Shown here: positions 33,574 through 35,503 of the stretch, in pieces
How positions within the stretch are numbered: position 1 is the first letter of the stretch
Layout of the letters: each line of letters opens with the position of its first letter
NCBI RefSeq assembly: GCF_000159955.1
Contig: NZ_GG695973.1
Coordinates: forward strand, 26,258 to 61,760
DNA length: 35,503 nt
Origin: Paenibacillus sp. oral taxon 786 str. D14
GTDB taxonomy: Bacteria > Bacillota > Bacilli > Paenibacillales > Paenibacillaceae
Direction of reading: 5' to 3'
Position numbers and translations under genes: made by a program
The notes under the pieces: generated by a model
Database searches by the model: none
Seen by the model: only the letters and a program-made list of their open reading frames with translations
What the model was told of the DNA's origin: nothing

Positions 33574-33602
33574 TTGCTTTTTGCTATCTTGCGTGATAAA
33601 AT
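33574..33602 (+). promoter_or_regulatory. Sigma-A promoter of rpsT
   Basis: TTGCTT (33574-33579), a 17-base spacer and TAAAAT (33597-33602), about 55 bases before the start codon. Confidence 0.7.
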
Positions 33603-33656
33603 ATTTTAAGTTGTGAATCATCTGGGTTGATATATGCTTTACAGGAGGTGAATGCA

Positions 33657-33929
33657 ATGCCTAACATTAAATCCGCAATCAAACGCGTAAAAACGAGCGA
33701 CAAACGCCGCGCGTTGAACGCTTCGCAAAAATCCGCCCTGCGTACGGCTGTGAAGACAGTTGACACCGCTCTGGCGAACAACGAAGTTGAAGCAGCTAAA
33801 GCTGCTTTCGTGGCTGCTACCAAAAAATTGGACAAAGCCGTTACGAAAGGTCTGATCCACAAAAATGCAGCTGCCCGTAAGAAATCCCGCTTGGCTAAAA
33901 AATTAAACGAACTTACGTCCCAAGCGTAA
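33657..33929 (+). CDS. rpsT: 30S ribosomal protein S20
   Basis: A 90-residue, Lys/Arg/Ala-rich three-helix protein that binds 16S rRNA. The sequence starts [30 protein letters not shown] and ends [21 protein letters not shown], typical of S20. ATG 33657 follows AGGAGGTG with good spacing; an in-frame ATG at 33627 would lie before the ribosome-binding site and is rejected. It is transcribed alone, with its own promoter and a strong terminator. Confidence 0.99.
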   Translation: MPNIKSAIKRVKTSDKRRALNASQKSALRTAVKTVDTALANNEVEAAKAAFVAATKKLDKAVTKGLIHKNAAARKKSRLAKKLNELTSQA

Positions 33930-33953
33930 GTCTCGTTAAATGATACGAAGCTC

Positions 33954-33989
33954 AAAAAGACCTGAACGATAAATCGTTCAGGTCTTTTT
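33954..33989. terminator. Bidirectional terminator between rpsT and holA
   Basis: A very strong hairpin AAAAAGACCTGAACGAT / ATCGTTCAGGTCTTTTT with only two bases between the perfect arms. It serves both converging genes. Confidence 0.95.
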
Positions 33990-34016
33990 GGTTATTGTTT
34001 AGGTCGGGCTTGTACC

Positions 34017-35045
34017 TCAAGCCGCCAGTTTTAGCAGGAACAGCTCCAGCCCCAGGACTTTGTCGATCTGCCCGCTCTTCATCCGGTAGTCCAGTTCGGC
34101 CAGCTCGGACAAAATCGCCTTCAGGCGACCGGTCTCAAACTTCCGGGCCTGGTCGCCGGCCAGCTTGACGACGTACGGATGCAGGCTCAGCTGGGAGGCA
34201 ATTTGCTGCTGCGAATAGCTTTGGCGGGCGAGCTCCTTCACCTGCAGCATAATCCGGAACTGGCGGGCGATCAGCGCCGCAATTTTAATCGGTTCCTCAC
34301 GTTGCTTCAGCAGCTCGTAGAAAATGCCCAGCGCCTGCTCCAGCCGAATCGCGGCGATATGCTCCACCATCACGAACACGTTCTGCTCTGTGCTGCGCGC
34401 CACCAGCTGCTCCACCGCAGCAGTATCGATCATGCCGCCGGCTCCGGCGTACAAGCAGAGCTTGTCCATTTCCGCAGCCAATACAGCCATCTGCACACCG
34501 CTTGCCGCAATTAATGCTTCCGCGGCATCCCGTCCAATTCGGCAACCTCGCTTCTCTACCTCTTGCACAACCCACTGAACAAGCTCGCCGCCGCCAAGCG
34601 GCAAAAAGGACAACACCGTACCCGCCGCCTTGATCGCTTTGACAACCTTCTTTCGCTCGTCCAGCTTTTCACCGTTCACGACAAACACAACGACGCTATG
34701 TTCTGCCGGGTTGCCGATATACGTCAGCAGCGCCTCGACTTTATGCTCAATCTTGCCGCCTTCCTTGCCGCCTGCTACAAGCAGGGTGGAGTCGCGTACA
34801 ACGATCAGCTTGCGCTCCACGAGAAAAGGCATCGTCTCCGCCTCCTCGACCACCACCTCAATCGGCGTCTCCGCCAAATCAAAGGTCGCGATGGCAAAAT
34901 CCTTCTGATCCGGATCCACCAGCTGATCCTGGAGCAAACTAACAAACTCCTGAATTTGATACTTCTCCGTACCGTAACATACGTACAACGGGGAGACCCG
35001 CCCCTGCTTAATGTCTTTTATCGCTTGTTTTTGCTTTGCGTCCAT
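34017..35045 (-). CDS. holA: DNA polymerase III subunit delta
   Basis: The clamp-loader delta subunit (342 residues; YqeN in B. subtilis), which opens the sliding clamp. N-terminal AAA+-like domain: SPLYVCYGTEKYQIQEFVSLLQ and the clamp-contact area near AETMPFLVERKLIVVRD. The C-terminal collar helices contain LARQSYSQQQIASQLSLHPYVVKLAGDQARKF (split by family position). It has no nucleotide-binding P-loop, as expected for delta. The start ATG 35045 has GGGAG upstream, and a sigma-A promoter lies about 40 bases before it. Located next to rpsT as in B. subtilis. Confidence 0.96.
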   Translation of the reverse strand: MDAKQKQAIKDIKQGRVSPLYVCYGTEKYQIQEFVSLLQDQLVDPDQKDFAIATFDLAETPIEVVVEEAETMPFLVERKLIVVRDSTLLVAGGKEGGKIEHKVEALLTYIGNPAEHSVVVFVVNGEKLDERKKVVKAIKAAGTVLSFLPLGGGELVQWVVQEVEKRGCRIGRDAAEALIAASGVQMAVLAAEMDKLCLYAGAGGMIDTAAVEQLVARSTEQNVFVMVEHIAAIRLEQALGIFYELLKQREEPIKIAALIARQFRIMLQVKELARQSYSQQQIASQLSLHPYVVKLAGDQARKFETGRLKAILSELAELDYRMKSGQIDKVLGLELFLLKLAA

Positions 35046-35080
35046 CCGGTATCTCCCTTTCGACTTTGTTGCCTTCTTCC

Positions 35081-35110
35081 ATCATACTTCGATTTCACGC
35101 ATTCGTCCAA
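35081..35110 (-). promoter_or_regulatory. Promoter candidate of holA
   Basis: On the minus strand TTGGAC (35110-35105), 18 bases, TATGAT (35086-35081), about 36 bases before the start codon. Confidence 0.55.
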
Positions 35111-35503
35111 GCTCTGTTTATTGTTGTTCAGTCGAAATACCGTCAAGTTACTTGAGGTCACAGCAAGGGGAAACGTGCGCGGTTGTTATTAGACGGGGAT
35201 GCGGCGGAAAATGTTCAGTTGCATGACAGGGGTTGTACTGTTCCAGCTCCGATGTACCGCGAAATGGGCCTAAGGTTGGCCTAAAGTAACGTAACGGACC
35301 GTACAGCCCTTATTTGTACATTTCCCGGCTATTTCCCGCTGTAACGGACACCTGAGACCTTATTGGGCACTTCCAGCACCCTTTTAGCTGGATTTGTCCA
35401 GAATAAGGTCTCCTCGGTCCGTTAGAATCGGTAAGCCTACGATATGTGAAAATAGCGGCTCTAGAGTCCGTTAGCCTGCGGGGATACCAGGAACCGAGCT
35501 CGC
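35111..35503. other. Gene-free right end of the window
   Basis: No open frame with a ribosome-binding site or recognisable protein is seen on either strand. The stretch is dominated by the nested inverted-repeat element at 35292-35473; the bases from 35111 to 35290 hold nothing I can assign. Confidence 0.6.
35292..35473. repeat. Nested inverted-repeat element with four TAACGGAC copies
   Basis: TAACGGAC occurs directly at 35292-35299 and 35342-35349, and inverted (GTCCGTTA) at 35417-35424 and 35466-35473. The inner pair extends into about 22-bp arms (AACGGAC...GAGACCTTATT and AATAAGGTCTC...GTCCGTT) around a loop that itself contains CCAGC/GCTGG. The outer pair extends, less perfectly, through CAGCCCTTATTT-like sequence. 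The RNA or DNA could fold as a hairpin within a hairpin. It resembles the intergenic repeats with CCTTATT-type arms that I recall from Paenibacillus genomes. Confidence 0.7.

Overview
The window comes from a low-GC, endospore-forming Gram-positive bacterium, most likely Paenibacillus or a close relative. Three things point there: spore genes (gpr, spoIIP) with candidate sigma-G promoters; an hrcA-grpE-dnaK-dnaJ operon under a perfect CIRCE element; and gene order close to the Bacillus subtilis rpsT-gpr-spoIIP-yqxA-lepA-hemW-hrcA-grpE-dnaK-dnaJ block. No rRNA, tRNA, CRISPR array, prophage or transposase was seen.

Left part (1-1712): a small YfhD-like gene and a 122-residue protein with a good candidate sigma-G promoter lie on the minus strand. 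Diverging from them on the plus strand are a Gly-rich membrane protein and a DUF2653 (YxcD-like) protein, behind a sequence that fits the ECF sigma-W consensus. A bidirectional terminator separates this pair from dnaJ.

Housekeeping block (1724-10590, all minus): lepA, hemW, an N-acetylglutamate-synthase-like acetyltransferase with an ArgR-box-like site over its promoter, and the heat-shock operon hrcA-grpE-dnaK-dnaJ with hairpins between cistrons.

Mannan island (about 10611-30225): this cluster lies between lepA and yqxA, which are neighbours in B. subtilis. A long minus-strand run encodes a sugar-binding lipoprotein, two MalF/MalG-type permeases, a GH130 phosphorylase, a CE7 deacetylase, a chemoreceptor and an SLH-anchored GH26 beta-mannanase. 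A divergent plus-strand run encodes a LacI regulator, then GH113 mannanase, a mannobiose/cellobiose 2-epimerase and a second GH130 (mannosylglucose phosphorylase). Two further LacI regulators, paralogous to each other, close the island at both ends. Inferred pathway: cell-surface GH26 cuts mannan; oligosaccharides enter by the ABC transporter; CE7 removes acetyl groups; GH113 and the shorter GH130 shorten chains; the epimerase turns Man-Man into Man-Glc; the second GH130 phosphorolyses Man-Glc to mannose-1-phosphate and glucose. The chemoreceptor may steer cells to the substrate. The GH26 gene carries an in-frame TGA that cuts off its carbohydrate-binding modules.

Right part (30318-35503): a YqxA-like protein, spoIIP and gpr (minus), rpsT (plus) and holA (minus), each with recognisable terminators or promoters. 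The last 458 bases hold no gene but contain a nested inverted-repeat element.
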